Notes: a model not told the origin generated them from the letters alone. A stretch of DNA of 64,000 bases from Heterobilharzia americana (GCA_944470555.2 OX104130.1:76637160-76701159), one strand, 5' to 3'; numbered from the stretch's first letter, positions 33,845 to 48,586 are shown. A program made the numbers and translations.

Positions 33845-34200
33845 TAGAAATGTCACACTGATTGGTCACTGGAGAGTAACTAACTTTATGTTGTCTAGTC
33901 TCAAGTGATGATAGAATTTTATCGATCATTTTGCAGTGCGGCCACCAGACTAGTTGATTCAGTATCGCAATGTACTTTGATAGATGTCCTGGACCTAGGT
34001 TTTGGGCTTTCGTCACTCGCCAGCAAGGCATATCTCGAACCCCTATGGAACTTATGTCCCGCATTAGATTTGAACCCTCATCACCCAGTACTGCAGTCAG
34101 AGACGTTACCACTGAGCTATTCAGGCTTCGACTGACCTTCTATATGACTGGATTAGGTGTATTGATTAGTCACTGGAGAGTAACCAACTTCATCTTTTCT
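33845..34200 (-). mobile_element. Sm-alpha-like units, minus strand
   Basis: Read leftward, the end of one unit (CTTAGGAC..AGTTGGTTACTCTCCAGTGAC) runs into a complete unit with GAATAGCTCAGTGGTAACG (box A), GAGGGTTCAAATC (box B) and a hammerhead region whose core is changed (CTGGCGA, and AAAA for GAAA). A body with TGCGATACTGAATCAACTAG follows. Direct joining of unit end to unit start shows tandem satellite-like organisation, as described for Sm-alpha. Confidence 0.7.
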
Positions 34201-34432
34201 AGTCCTAAGTGTTGAGGAGTGCCAAAATGCATGAAACCTAGGTCAGGGCTTCCTATTCATCACCTAAACTTAACTAACATCTATTGAAGTGCATCCCGAT
34301 GTCGAGTCAACTAGGCTGGTAAATACATTGCAAAATAATCAATAGAATTCAACCCGAACTTAGGACTGGACAACATGAAGCTGGTTACTCTTCAGTGACC
34401 AATCAGTGTGCCCCATCCAGTCAGACTGAACT
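34201..34432 (+). mobile_element. Sm-alpha-like unit, 3' part, plus strand
   Basis: It starts inside the ribozyme region (TTGAGGAGTGCC..GCATGAAACCTAGGTC). It then has the shared body GTGCATCCCGATGTCGAGTC and TAGAATTCAACCCG, ends CAATCGAG, and runs straight into the next unit at 34,433. It meets the minus-strand units head to head near 34,200. Confidence 0.7.
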
Positions 34433-34447
34433 TCAATCGAGGCCCGG

Positions 34448-34501
34448 ATAGCTCAGTGGTAACTTCTTTGACTGAAGCACTGGATGGTGTGGGTTCGAAT
34501 C
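34448..34501 (+). promoter_or_regulatory. Internal RNA polymerase III promoter (boxes A and B)
   Basis: Box A TAGCTCAGTGG is at 34,448-34,458 and box B GGTTCGAATCC at 34,491-34,501. Sequence and spacing are tRNA-like. The anticodon arm does not fold as a normal tRNA, so it is read as part of the SINE and not as a tRNA gene. Confidence 0.75.
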
Positions 34502-34538
34502 CACGGCGGGACACCACTCCCATAGAGGTTGCAGATAC

Positions 34539-34583
34539 GCCTTCCTGATGAGTGGTAAAAAGCACGAAACCAAGGTCCAGGTC
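34539..34583 (+). ncRNA. Hammerhead ribozyme (type I), Sm-alpha-like
   Basis: The core CTGATGA is at 34,545-34,551. Stem II has GTG and CAC around an A-rich loop. GAAA is at 34,566-34,569, and a very short stem III CCAAGG is followed by the GTC cleavage triplet ending at 34,577. Stem I (GCCTTC with CAGGTC) has mismatches; other units suggest the original pairing was GCCTTG with CAGGGC. The core is intact, so activity is possible, but the weak stems I and III make it uncertain. Confidence 0.6.
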
Positions 34584-34647
34584 CAGATCAACTCAAATCA
34601 AATCAGACGAGATGAGATGAGACGAGAGGAGACGAGACAAGATGACA

Positions 34648-35047
34648 TGAGATGACCAGAAAGAATCAACAGCGAGCAACTGTGGCCTGACCACACAACA
34701 AACCAACCAAGAACACGTCGTCCAACAAATGTGGAGAAGAAAGTGTAGGTGGAGATGAATTGGACGTACACTGAGAAGACGATTTGGGGATATCATGTAT
34801 CAGGCGAGGTGAGGCCAAGGAAGGCCAGGTGAGGCTAGGCCAGGCCGTGGAGTGGGAGTGAGATGGGAAACGACGAGTTGGGTGTTTGAGTCTAGGATGA
34901 TATGGAGGAGATGGTGTGTGGAGGAAATGGAAGTTTGTGAGCAGTTGTGGAGTGAAATTAGAAGAGTGTAGAGAAGAGAGTGAAATATCGGTGTATTACT
35001 GAAATCCTATGTTCTACTAGAAACCCAAGGAATAAATAAAAATAAAA
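34648..35047 (+). mobile_element. RTE-A 3' end within left arm
   Basis: It matches the C-terminal coding region and tail of RTE-A (ACCAACCAAGAAC, AGAAGTGTAGGTGGAGATG, ATGTTCTACTAGAAACCCAAGG). It has an internal expansion of AGGCCAGGTGAGGC-type repeats at 34,804-34,850 that the intact element lacks. Confidence 0.8.
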
Positions 35048-35764
35048 TGTATACTTGAATATATTCCTGGCTGATATACAGTAGGTTAAGGAAATGCATC
35101 AGAAGTTCTAACCTTGAACAGCTGATCGATTCCAACCATTCAATTGACCCAAAGAATGATTTTCAGTTTGTCTGTCGAACTCTCTCAAATATCCCACATT
35201 TCCTCCGCGTTCAGCCTCTAAAAACAACATAGGCCTTGGCTATCCATGAACGGAAGCTTGATCTTTATGGGCAAAAGAAGTATGTACAGTTGTTGTCTCT
35301 ACCGTGACCTTTACTCATTTTGGTCTTAATGTGCTTTGTCCTTTTTTGCTTTCTCAACTTCCTGTTTTGTCAGATTAGTCTCTGTACCCTTATATAGTCA
35401 TTTTCACTTTTATTTTTATATTTAATTGTTTCTGGTGTTAATTCATTTCATCCTCCTAGTAATTACAACTTTTAATAAAATACTTTCAATTTATTCCAAT
35501 TAACTTATGTTATTCATATTACCTAATCATTCGATTGTTTATTGACTATACTACGTTTTCATCCCTTTTAAATCTATATGCACCTTATGATTGATTGAAT
35601 AAAGTTACATAACCCCCTTCCGTTATCATTCAACCTGTACGTCATCAACTAGTAACATGATTATCATAGCTACTATCATTGTCATTTCAACCTCCCATTA
35701 AGTGAAATCTTCCTCACGGGTTACAGTCTTTAAATATCATATCATGCTATATATGAATATATAT

Positions 35765-35945
35765 ATGCACTGCACTGGTTCATTTTCTGCTTCATCATCT
35801 TCCTTTTCCTTCTTTATCAGCTTGCATATGTCCGTGAAGATTCATTCCTTGTCTTGTTTCCTCTTCCTTCCTAATACGCTTAGGCAGGTTTCTTTCCACA
35901 TAGCTTTCAAAGAGTTCGGTGTCTTTCCAATATTTTGTTTTTGAT
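35765..35945 (-). mobile_element. RTE-A middle fragment within left arm
   Basis: The minus strand matches the lysine-rich linker between endonuclease and RT, best in an alternative frame (SLKAMWKETC, VLGRKRKQDKE). The 65-codon frame LFESYVERNLPKRIRK is the same DNA read out of frame. Confidence 0.75.
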
Positions 35946-37396
35946 GTCACAATGGGAATTATGAATGTATAGAGAAAGGTCTCAAGTGTCAAAATCTAAC
36001 TATCATTAGTCTTCTTCATACTGGAATAAAAACAATTTTTATCTTTCATAAAGGATATTTTCTTGATAATTTGTGCTAATATAACCTAAAATGTGCGAAC
36101 TTAAAATAATATGCATATGACAAACTGAATAAAACTGATCATTCAACCTATATTATACAGTTGAATTTCCTCTTAATTGAGTCTAAAACAGTTCTACATC
36201 TGTTTTGTTGACTCGTTAACCTAGATGAACATACAAATTCTATAAATAGCAATAAAATATTTATATCTTGACTTAAATGTCAAGTGTCCTAGTTTGAACT
36301 AAGACAAACTATTGGAAAAGAAATAAGAACATCAGTTGGTGAACAGAGAATAGATATGACTATTAAAAAGTAGACGTCCGTCCCTTCACTTTATAACTGA
36401 AGTTGTATTATACAAGATAAGCTATGTGGAAGGTATTCATTAAGATAAATATCAATAAATAACCCGGTTAAAACAAGTTTATGTATGCAATAGGTTTAAA
36501 ATGAAAACTGATATTAATATAAGAGTAAAATTTGTGTACCATAGTAGAAAGTAATTACATTTCTGTTGATCTGTTAGATTTATCACACAAATATTGAAAA
36601 TACTGCAAATTCTACTAATACAAAGAATACTAAAAATACTACAAATACTATAAATAACACAAATAATGCAAATACTACAAATAATACGAATACTACAAAT
36701 ACTACAAATAGTTCAAACACTAAAAATAACACGAATATTACGAATACTACAAACACTACAAACAATAAAGATATTACGAATACCACAAATACCAAAAATA
36801 CCACAAGTAATACAAATAAAAAATAGTACAAATACTAAAAATACTACGAATAGTACAAATACTATAAATACTGCAAATAATACGAACAATACAAACAGTA
36901 AAAATGCTGCGAATACTGCAAATATTACAAATACTGCAAATAATACAAATACAACAAATACTGAAAATATTATAACGAGAAAAATACTACAAATATTACA
37001 TATAATACAACCGCCACAAATACTACAAATAATGCAAGTAATAAAAATAATACAATTCTAATAATACTGCAAATACTACAAATACCAGAAATACTATAAA
37101 TCCTCCAAATACTACATATACTAGAAAGACTGCAAATAATAGAAATAGTACAAACAGAAAGAATAATCCAAATACTACAAATATCCAATACTGCAAATAT
37201 TACAAATAAAAATACCACAATAATGCAAATACTGCAAATACTAAAAATAATAAAATTTCTCCAAATAACACAAAACACTAGAATTACTACAAATACTACT
37301 AGTACTACAAATACCACAACTACTTCAAATATTACAGATAATACAAATACTACAAAAATTACAGATATTGCGGATACTACAAATAGTACAAATACT

Positions 37397-37539
37397 NNNN
37401 NNNNNNNNNNNNNNNNNNNNNNNNNNNNNNNNNNNNNNNNNNNNNNNNNNNNNNNNNNNNNNNNNNNNNNNNNNNNNNNNNNNNNNNNNNNNNNNNNNNN
37501 NNNNNNNNNNNNNNNNNNNNNNNNNNNNNNNNNNNNNNN
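37397..37539. other. Assembly gap (143 N)
   Basis: A run of N lies inside the satellite, so true length and copy number are uncertain here. Confidence 0.99.
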
Positions 37540-38506
37540 ATACTAAAATTGGAAAAATGCATCAAATATACAAATAATAGAAATAACACAGGTACTCAAA
37601 ATACGAAAAATATCACATAGACTAAAAATGATACGAAAATCACATATTATAGAAATTCTAAAAATACAAATATACTACCAATACGATATCAATAAAATAT
37701 TTTAAATACTGCAAATATTACAAACACTAAAAGAATACAAATATACAAATCATGCAAATAATAAAATTACCACAAATAACACCAATACTCCAAAAACTGC
37801 GAATACCACAAACGTTACAAATTTTAGAAATGGTAGAAATAACAAAATAAATAAAAAAACACCTATTAAAAAAATACTACAAAAATTACAAACACTGCAA
37901 ATAATACAAATACATCAAATACTGCAAATAATGCAATACCATAAATATTATATATATTATAAATACTACAAATAGTGCAAATATTGCAAATATCAGAAAT
38001 ACTGCAAATACCACTCATACCATCAATACTGCAACTTCTACTAATTCTGCAATTACTGCAAATAATGCAAGTAGCACAAATAATAAAATCATATAAAAAC
38101 TGCAAATAGAACATATACTACAAATACTACAATACAAAATTCACTACCACTACTGCAAACGCCGATTACAAAATGTTAAATATATCAGAAATAATCCAAA
38201 TAGTAAAATAATAGACATAATACACATGATATAAATGCTACCAAAATTAAAGTAAGTAAAATTATTGCATACAAAATAAATACTTCACATAATGCAGATA
38301 CCGCAATAACACAAATATTAAATATACCAAAAATAATACTAACAGCTTAGATACTGCAAATAACAAAAATAATGCAAATGCCACAAGTAATATCAATAAG
38401 GCAACTTCTGATAATTCTGCAATTGCTGCAAATACTGCAAGTAGAAAAAATATTAAAATCCTACAAAAACTACAAACAAAACATATACTACAAATACTAA
38501 AATAAA

Positions 38507-41500
38507 AAATATACTGCCACCACTGCAAACAACGCTTACAATAAAAATGCTGGAAATACTACAAATATACAAGTAATCCAAATACAAAAATTACCACAAA
38601 TACTCAAAATACTGCAAATAACAGAAATTCTACAAATATTAGAAATACTCCAAATACTACAAATATTAAAAATAATGTAAGTATTAAGAGTCTGGGAAAT
38701 ACATCAAATACCAGAAATAATAGAAAGAACACATGTATTCAAAATACTACTGATATCATATATACTAAAATTGATACGAAAAACACATATTTTTGAAATT
38801 CCAAAAATACTGAAATGCTACGAACACCACATCCTAAGAATATTATGAATACTGCAAATACTACAAAGAATACAAAGACTAGAAATACGCAAATGATGGA
38901 AATACTAAAATTACCACAAATACCACAAATAATCCAAATACTGCAAATACTATAAATCTTACAAATATGAGAAATACTACAAATACTACAAATACTACAA
39001 TTAGTAAAAATACTACCTGTACACTAAATACTACAAATACTACAAATGTTACATATACTGCAAATACTACAAATAGTAGAAATACATCAAATACCACAAA
39101 TACTTCAAAAAATGCAGAAACCACAAATACTACATATATTACAAATATTTCGAATGCCCTAAATACTACAAATAGTAGAATTGCTGCAAATACTACAATT
39201 ACTACAAATACTACAAATACCAAAATTACTACGAAGACTGCAAATTCTACCAATATTGCAAATACCGCAAATACTACACATAATATAAATACTACAAATG
39301 TCACAAATGCTACAAATACTGCAAATACTATAAATGCTACAAATATTACAAACACTGCAAATAATATAATTTCTGAAAATACTGAAATTGTACCAATAAT
39401 TCAAATACTGCAAATAATGCAACTGGTAGAAATGCTGCAATAATACTGATAATACAAATACTGCAAATACTACAAATAATACCAATACTATAAACACTGA
39501 AAATACTGCGAATAAAAGAAATACTACATATACTGCAAATAATGCAATACCATAACTATTGCATATATCACAAATACTACTATTAATTGAAATACTGCAA
39601 ATATCGGATATACTGCAAATACTACGAATACTATCAATACTGCAACTTCTAATAATTCTGCAAATACTGCAAATACTGCAAGTAGTACGAATATTGAAAT
39701 CCTACAAATCTACAAATAAAAAATATATGCTACAAATACTACAGTGCAAAATATACTGCCACCACTGCAAACAACGCTTACAATAAAAATGCTAGAAATA
39801 CTACAAATATACAAGTAATCCAAATACAAAAATTACCACAAATACTCAAAATACTGCAAATAACAGAAATTCTACAAATATCAGAATACTCCAATACTAC
39901 AAATATTAAAAATAATGTAAGTATTAAGAGTCTGGGAAATACATCAAATACCAGAAATAATAGAAAGAACACATGTATTCAAAATACTACTGATATCATA
40001 TATACTAAAATTGATACGAAAAACACATATTTTTGAAATTCCAAAAATACTGAAATGCTACGAACACCACATCCTAAGAATATTATGAATACTGCAAATA
40101 CTACAAAGAATACAAAGACTAGAAATACGCAAATGATGGAAATACTAAAATTACCACAAATACCACAAATAATCCAAATACTGCAAATACTACAAATCTT
40201 ACAAATATGAGAAATACTACAAATACTACAAATACTACAATTAGTAAAAATACTACCTGTACACTAAATACTACAAATACTACAAATGTTACATATACTG
40301 CAAATACTACAAATAGTAGAAATACATCAAATACCACAAATACTTCAAAAAATGCAGAAACCACAAATACTACATATATTACAAATATTTCGAATGCCCT
40401 AAATACTACAAATAGTAGAATTGCTGCAAATACTACAATTACTACAAATACTACAAATACCAAAATTACTACGAAGACTGCAAATTCTACCAATATTGCA
40501 AATACCGCAAATACTACACATAATATAAATACTACAAATGTCACAAATGCTACAAATACTGCAAATACTATAAATGCTACAAATATTACAAACACTGCAA
40601 ATAATATAATTTCTGAAAATACTGAAATTGTACCAATAATTCAAATACTGCAAATAATGCAACTAGTAGAAATGCTGCAAATAATACTGATAATACAAAT
40701 ACTGCAAATACTACAAATAATACCAATACTATAAACACTGAAAATACTGCGAATAAAAGAAATACTACATATACTGCAAATAATGCAATACCATAACTAT
40801 TGCATATATCACAAATACTACTATTAATTGAAATACTGCAAATATCGGATATACTGCAAATACTACGAATACTATCAATACTGCAACTTCTAATAATTCT
40901 GCAAATACTGCAAATACTGCAAGTAGTACGAATATTGAAATCCTACAAATCTACAAATAAAAAATATATGCTACAAATACTACAGTACAAAATATACTGC
41001 CACCACTGCAAACAACGCTTACAATAAAAATGCTAGAAATACTACAAATATACAAGTAATCCAAATACAAAAATTACCACAAATACTCAAAATACTGCAA
41101 ATAACAGAAATTCTACAAATATTAGAAATACTCCAAATACTACAAATATTAAAAATAATGTAAGTATTAAGAGTCTGGGAAATACATCAAATACCAGAAA
41201 TAATAGAAAGAACACATGTATTCAAAATACTACTGATATCATATATACTAAAATTGATACGAAAAACACATATTTTTGAAATTCCAAAAATACTGAAATG
41301 CTACGAACACCACATCCTAAGAATATTATAAATACTGCAAATACTACAAAGAATACAAAGACTAGAAATACGCAAATGATGGAAATACTAAAATTACCAC
41401 AAATACCACAAATAATCCAAATACTGCAAATACTACAAATCTTACAAATATGAGAAATACTACAAATACTACAAATACTACAATTAGTAAAAATACTACC

Positions 41501-44500
41501 TGTACACTAAATACTACAAATACTAAAAATGTTACATATACTGCAAATACTACAAATAGTAGAAATACATCAAATACCACAAATACTTCAAAAAATGCAG
41601 AAACCACAAATACTACATATATTACAAATATTTCGAATGCCCTAAATACTACAAATAGTAGAATTGCTGTAAATACTACAATTACTACAAATACTACAAA
41701 TACCAAAATTACTACGAAGACTGCAAATTCTACCAATATTGCAAATACCGCAAATACTACACATAATATAAATACTACAAATGTCACAAATGCTACAAAT
41801 ACTGCAAATACTATAAATGCTACAAATATTACAAACACTGCAAATAATATAATTTCTGAAAATACTGAAATTGTACCAATAATTCAAATACTGCAAATAA
41901 TGCAACTAGTAGAAATGCTGCAAATAATACTGATAATACAAATACTGCAAATACTACAAATAATACCAATACTATAAACACTGAAAATACTGCGAATAAA
42001 AGAAATACTACATATACTGCAAATAATGCAATACCATAACTATTGCATATATCACAAATACTACTGTTAATTGAAATACTGCAAATATCGGATATACTGC
42101 AAATACTACGAATACTATCAATACTGCAACTTCTAATAATTCTGCAAATACTGCAAATACTGCAAGTAGTACGAATATTGAAATCCTACAAATCTACAAA
42201 TAAAAAATATATGCTACAAATACTACAGTACAAAATATACTGCCACCACTGCAAACAACGCTTACAATAAAAATGCTAGAAATACTACAAATATACAAGT
42301 AATCCAAATACAAAAATTACCACAAATACTCAAAATACTGCAAATAACAGAAATTCTACAAATATTAGAAATACTCCAAATACTACAAATATTAAAAATA
42401 ATGTAAGTATTAAGAGTCTGGGAAATACATCAAATACCAGAAATAATAGAAAGAACACATGTATTCAAAATACTACTGATATCATATATACTAAAATTGA
42501 TACGAAAAACACATATTTTTGAAATTCCAAAAATACTGAAATGCTACGAACACCACATCCTAAGAATATTATAAATACTGCAAATACTACAAAGAATACA
42601 AAGACTAGAAATACGCAAATGATGGAAATACTAAAATTACCACAAATACCACAAATAATCCAAATACTGCAAATACTACAAATCTTACAAATATGAGAAA
42701 TACTACAAATACTACAAATACTACAATTAGTAAAAATACTACCTGTACACTAAATACTACAAATACTACAAATGTTACATATACTGCAAATACTACAAAT
42801 AGTAGAAATACATCAAATACCACAAATACTTCAAAAAATGCAGAAACCACAAATACTACATATATTACAAATATTTCGAATGCCCTAAATACTACAAATA
42901 GTAGAATTGCTGCAAATACTACAATTACTACAAATACTACAAATACCAAAATTACTACGAAGACTGCAAATTCTACCAATATTGCAAATACCGCAAATAC
43001 TACACATAATATAAATACTACAAATGTCACAAATGCTACAAATACTGCAAATACTATAAATGCTACAAATATTACAAACACTGCAAATAATATAATTTCT
43101 GAAAATACTGAAATTGTACCAATAATTCAAATACTGCAAATAATGCAACTAGTAGAAATGCTGCAAATAATACTGATAATACAAATACTGCAAATACTAC
43201 AAATAATACCAATACTATAAACACTGAAAATACTGCGAATAAAAGAAATACTACATATACTGCAAATAATGCAATACCATAACTATTGCATATATCACAA
43301 ATACTACTATTAATTGAAATACTGCAAATATCGGATATACTGCAAATACTACGAATACTATCAATACTGCAACTTCTAATAATTCTGCAAATACTGCAAA
43401 TACTGCAAGTAGTACGAATATTGAAATCCTACAAATCTACAAATAAAAAATATATGCTACAAATACTACAGTACAAAATATACTGCCACCACTGCAAACA
43501 ACGCTTACAATAAAAATGCTAGAAATACTACAAATATACAAGTAATCCAAATACAAAAATTACCACAAATACTCAAAATACTGCAAATAACAGAAATTCT
43601 ACAAATATTAGAAATACTCCAAATACTACAAATATTAAAAATAATGTAAGTATTAAGAGTCTGGGAAATACATCAAATACCAGAAATAATAGAAAGAACA
43701 CATGTATTCAAAATACTACTGATATCATATATACTAAAATTGATACGAAAAACACATATTTTTGAAATTCCAAAAATACTGAAATGCTACGAACACCACA
43801 TCCTAAGAATATTATAAATACTGCAAATACTACAAAGAATACAAAGACTAGAAATACGCAAATGATGGAAATACTAAAATTACCACAAATACCACAAATA
43901 ATCCAAATACTGCAAATACTACAAATCTTACAAATATGAGAAATACTACAAATACTACAAATACTACAATTAGTAAAAATACTACCTGTACACTAAATAC
44001 TACAAATACTACAAATGTTACATATACTGCAAATACTACAAATAGTAGAAATACATCAAATACCACAAATACTTCAAAAAATGCAGAAACCACAAATACT
44101 ACATATATTACAAATATTTCGAATGCCCTAAATACTACAAATAGTAGAATTGCTGCAAATACTACAATTACTACAAATACTACAAATACCAAAATTACTA
44201 CGAAGACTGCAAATTCTACCAATATTGCAAATACCGCAAATACTACACATAATATAAATACTACAAATGTCACAAATGCTACAAATACTGCAAATACTAT
44301 AAATGCTACAAATATTACAAACACTGCAAATAATATAATTTCTGAAAATACTGAAATTGTACCAATAATTCAAATACTGCAAATAATGCAACTAGTAGAA
44401 ATGCTGCAAATAATACTGATAATACAAATACTGCAAATACTACAAATAATACCAATACTATAAACACTGAAAATACTGCGAATAAAAGAAATACTACATA

Positions 44501-45971
44501 TACTGCAAATAATGCAATACCATAACTATTGCATATATCACAAATACTACTATTAATTGAAATACTGCAAATATCGGATATACTGCAAATACTACGAATA
44601 CTATCAATACTGCAACTTCTAATAATTCTGCAAATACTGCAAATACTGCAAGTAGTACGAATATTGAAATCCTACAAATCTACAAATAAAAAATATATGC
44701 TACAAATACTACAGTACAAAATATACTGCCACCACTGCAAACAACGCTTACAATAAAAATGCTAGAAATACTACAAATATACAAGTAATCCAAATACAAA
44801 AATTACCACAAATACTCAAAATACTGCAAATAACAGAAATTCTACAAATATTAGAAATACTCCAAATACTACAAATATTAAAAATAATGTAAGTATTAAG
44901 AGTCTGGGAAATACATCAAATACCAGAAATAATAGAAAGAACACATGTATTCAAAATACTACTGATATCATATATACTAAAATTGATACGAAAAACACAT
45001 ATTTTTGAAATTCCAAAAATACTGAAATGCTACGAACACCACATCCTAAGAATATTATAAATACTGCAAATACTACAAAGAATACAAAGACTAGAAATAC
45101 GCAAATGATGGAAATACTAAAATTACCACAAATACCACAAATAATCCAAATACTGCAAATACTACAAATCTTACAAATATGAGAAATACTACAAATACTA
45201 CAAATACTACAATTAGTAAAAATACTACCTGTACACTAAATACTACAAATACTACAAATGTTACATATACTGCAAATACTACAAATAGTAGAAATACATC
45301 AAATACCACAAATACTTCAAAAAATGCAGAAACCACAAATACTACATATATTACAAATATTTCGAATGCCCTAAATACTACAAATAGTAGAATTGCTGCA
45401 AATACTACAATTACTACAAATACTACAAATACCAAAATTACTACGAAGACTGCAAATTCTACCAATATTGCAAATACCGCAAATACTACACATAATATAA
45501 ATACTACAAATGTCACAAATGCTACAAATACTGCAAATACTATAAATGCTACAAATATTACAAACACTGCAAATAATATAATTTCTGAAAATACTGAAAT
45601 TGTACCAATAATTCAAATACTGCAAATAATGCAACTAGTAGAAATGCTGCAAATAATACTGATAATACAAATACTGCAAATACTACAAATAATACCAATA
45701 CTATAAACACTGAAAATACTGCGAATAAAAGAAATACTACATATACTGCAAATAATGCAATACCATAACTATTGCATATATCACAAATACTACTATTAAT
45801 TGAAATACTGCAAATATCGGATATACTGCAAATACTACGAATACTATCAATACTGCAACTTCTAATAATTCTGCAAATACTGCAAATACTGCAAGTAGTA
45901 CGAATATTGAAATCCTACAAATCTACAAATAAAAAATATATGCTACAAATACTACAGTACAAAATATACTG
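38507..45971. repeat. Higher-order repeat block, six units of about 1,243 bp
   Basis: The anchor TCTGGGAAATACATC recurs at 38,691, 39,931, 41,174, 42,417, 43,660 and 44,903, giving spacings of 1,240, 1,243, 1,243, 1,243 and 1,243. Units look almost identical; the third has a few private changes (for example CTGTAAATAC for CTGCAAATAC near 41,665). Homology ends at about 45,972, where CCACTACTGCAAACACCG replaces CCACCACTGCAAACAACG. Confidence 0.95.
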
Positions 45972-46925
45972 CCACTACTGCAAACACCGCTAAAAATATA
46001 AATACGACAAATATACAAGTCATGCAAATACTATAATTACCACAAATACCACAAATACTCCAAATACTGCAAATACTACAAATGTTACGAATATTAGAAA
46101 CACTCCAAATACTAAAAATACTAGAAGTGTTACACATGTTAGAAATGCTACAAATACTACATTTAGTATTTAGACCACATGTTAATCAAATGCCACATAT
46201 GCTTCAATATTGCAACACCAAAAATACTACATATATTACAAATACTGCTAATAGTGCCAATAATGCAAATATCAGAAATACTGCAAATACTACGAATACT
46301 ATCAATACTGCAACTTCTAATAATTCTGCAATTACTGCAAATACTGCAAGTAGTACAAATATTAAAATCCTACAAAAACTACAAATAACACAAATACTAC
46401 AAATACCGCAAATACTACAAATAATAAAAATTTTAGTAATACCACAAATACTGCAAATACCAAAATACGATCACTACTGCAAGTTCTACCGATATTTCAA
46501 GTACTGGAAATACTATACATAATACAAATAATACAAAAGTCACAAATGCTACATATACTGCAAATATTAAAAATGCTACCAATATTGTAAATACTGCCAA
46601 TATCAGAAATAGTGCAAATACTACAAATAATATCAATACTGCAACTTCTACTAATTCTGCAATTACTGCAAATACTGCAAGTAGTACCAATACTAAAATC
46701 CTAGAAGAACTACAAATAACACAAGTAACAAAAATAGTTTAAAACCTGCAAATACTAGAAATACCAAAATACTACAAATATTACAAGTACAAAATATACT
46801 ACCAATACTGCAAACACCACTGATACTGTAAATGCTACAATTACTGCAAATATACAAATCATGCGAATACTACAATTACCACAACTAACACAAATACTCC
46901 AAATACTGCAAATACTACAAGTGTT
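45972..46925. repeat. Diverged 9-bp satellite between higher-order units
   Basis: Same base unit but without close match to the 1,243-bp unit. It interrupts the register, since the next anchor is 2,046 bp after the previous one. Confidence 0.8.
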
Positions 46926-48012
46926 ACAAATACTGTAAGTATTAAAAGTCTGGGAAATACATCAAATACCAGAAATAAAAGAAAGAACACATGTATTCAA
47001 AATACTACTGATATCATATATACTAAAATTGATACGAAAAACACATATTTTTGAAATTCCAAAAATACTGAAATGCTACGAACACCACATCCTAAGAGTA
47101 TTATAAATACTGCAAATACTACAAAGAATACAAAGACTAGAAATACGCAAATGATGGAAATACTAAAATTACCACAAATACCACAAATAATCCAAATACT
47201 GCAAATACTACAAATCTTACAAATATGAGAAATACTACAAATACTACAAATACTACAATTAGTAAAAATACTACCTGTACACTAAATACTACAAATACTA
47301 CAAATGTTACATATACTGCAAATACTACAAATAGTAGAAATACATCAAATACCACAAATACTTCAAAAAATGCAGAAACCACAAATACTACATATATTAC
47401 AAATATTTCGAATGCCCTAAATACTACAAATAGTAGAATTGCTGCAAATACTACAATTACTACAAATACTACAAATACCAAAATTACTACGAAGACTGCA
47501 AATTCTACCAATATTGCAAATACCGCAAATACTACACATAATATAAATACTACAAATGTCACAAATGCTACAAATACTGCAAATACTATAAATGCTACAA
47601 ATATTACAAACACTGCAAATAATATAATTTCTGAAAATACTGAAATTGTACCAATAATTCAAATACTGCAAATAATGCAACTAGTAGAAATGCTGCAAAT
47701 AATACTGATAATACAAATACTGCAAATACTACAAATAATACCAATACTATAAACACTGAAAATACTGCGAATAAAAGAAATACTACATATACTGCAAATA
47801 ATGCAATACCATAACTATTGCATATATCACAAATACTACTATTATTTGAAATACTGCAAATATCGGATATACTGCAAATACTACGAATACTATCAATACT
47901 GCAACTTCTAATAATTCTGCAAATACTGCAAATACTGCAAGTAGTACGAATATTGAAATCCTACAAATCTACAAATAAAAAATATATGCTACAAATACTA
48001 CAGTGCAAAATA
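46926..48012. repeat. Higher-order repeat, partial seventh unit
   Basis: The anchor is at 46,949 (AAAAGTCTGGG). The unit matches for about 1,085 bp and then diverges. Confidence 0.85.
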
Positions 48013-48586
48013 TACTGCCACTACTGCAAACACCGCTAAAAATATAAATACGACAAATATACAAGTCATGCAAATACTATAATTACCACAAATACCACAA
48101 ATACTCCAAATACTGTAAATACTAGAAATGCTACAAATATTAGAAATACTCCAAATACTAAAAGTACTAGCAATATTACAAATGTTAGAAATGCTACAAT
48201 TACTACAAATAGCAAAATTTCCACCTGTAAACTGAATACTACATATACTGCAAATACTGCAATACCATAACTATTACATATATCACAAATACTACTAATA
48301 ATTGAAATACTGCAAATATCGGATATACTGCAAATACTACGAATACTATCAATACTGCAACTTCTAATTATTCTGCAATTAATGCAAACACTGAGGGTAC
48401 TACAAATATTCAAATCCTACAATAACTGAAAGTAAAACATATTCTACAATACTACAATACAAAATATACTGCCACTACTGCAAACACCGCTAAAAATATA
48501 AATGCGACAAATATACAAGTCATGCAAATACTATAATTACCACAAATACCACAAATACTCCAAATACTGCAAATACTACAAGTGTT

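Larger units (their letters stand above)
34433..34592 (+). mobile_element. Sm-alpha-like SINE unit with intact hammerhead core
   Basis: It begins GAGGCCCGGATAGCTCAGTGG, has a T-arm-like GTGGGTTCGAATCCAC, then GCGGGAC, and a hammerhead at 34,539. It is cut off at 34,592, where the 2-kb inverted arm starts. Sm-alpha elements are known to be transcribed by RNA polymerase III and to self-cleave. Confidence 0.75.
34593..36590. repeat. Left arm of a 2-kb inverted repeat flanking the satellite
   Basis: It is the reverse complement of 55,725-57,726 with about 2-3 % differences where I compared by eye, plus a few small indels. From outside inwards it holds a GAGACGAGATGA-rich simple repeat, an RTE-A 3' end (plus), about 700 nt of unrecognised sequence, an RTE-A middle fragment (minus), more unrecognised sequence, and a PLE 3' tail reaching exactly to the first satellite base. 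Confidence 0.9.

Noticed and set aside
34433..34505. tRNA gene
   Set aside because: Boxes A and B look tRNA-like, but the anticodon arm does not fold properly and the unit continues into a hammerhead and SINE body shared by other copies.
38507..45971. CRISPR array
   Set aside because: The repeat is continuous 9-bp satellite with no unique spacers, and the genome is eukaryotic.
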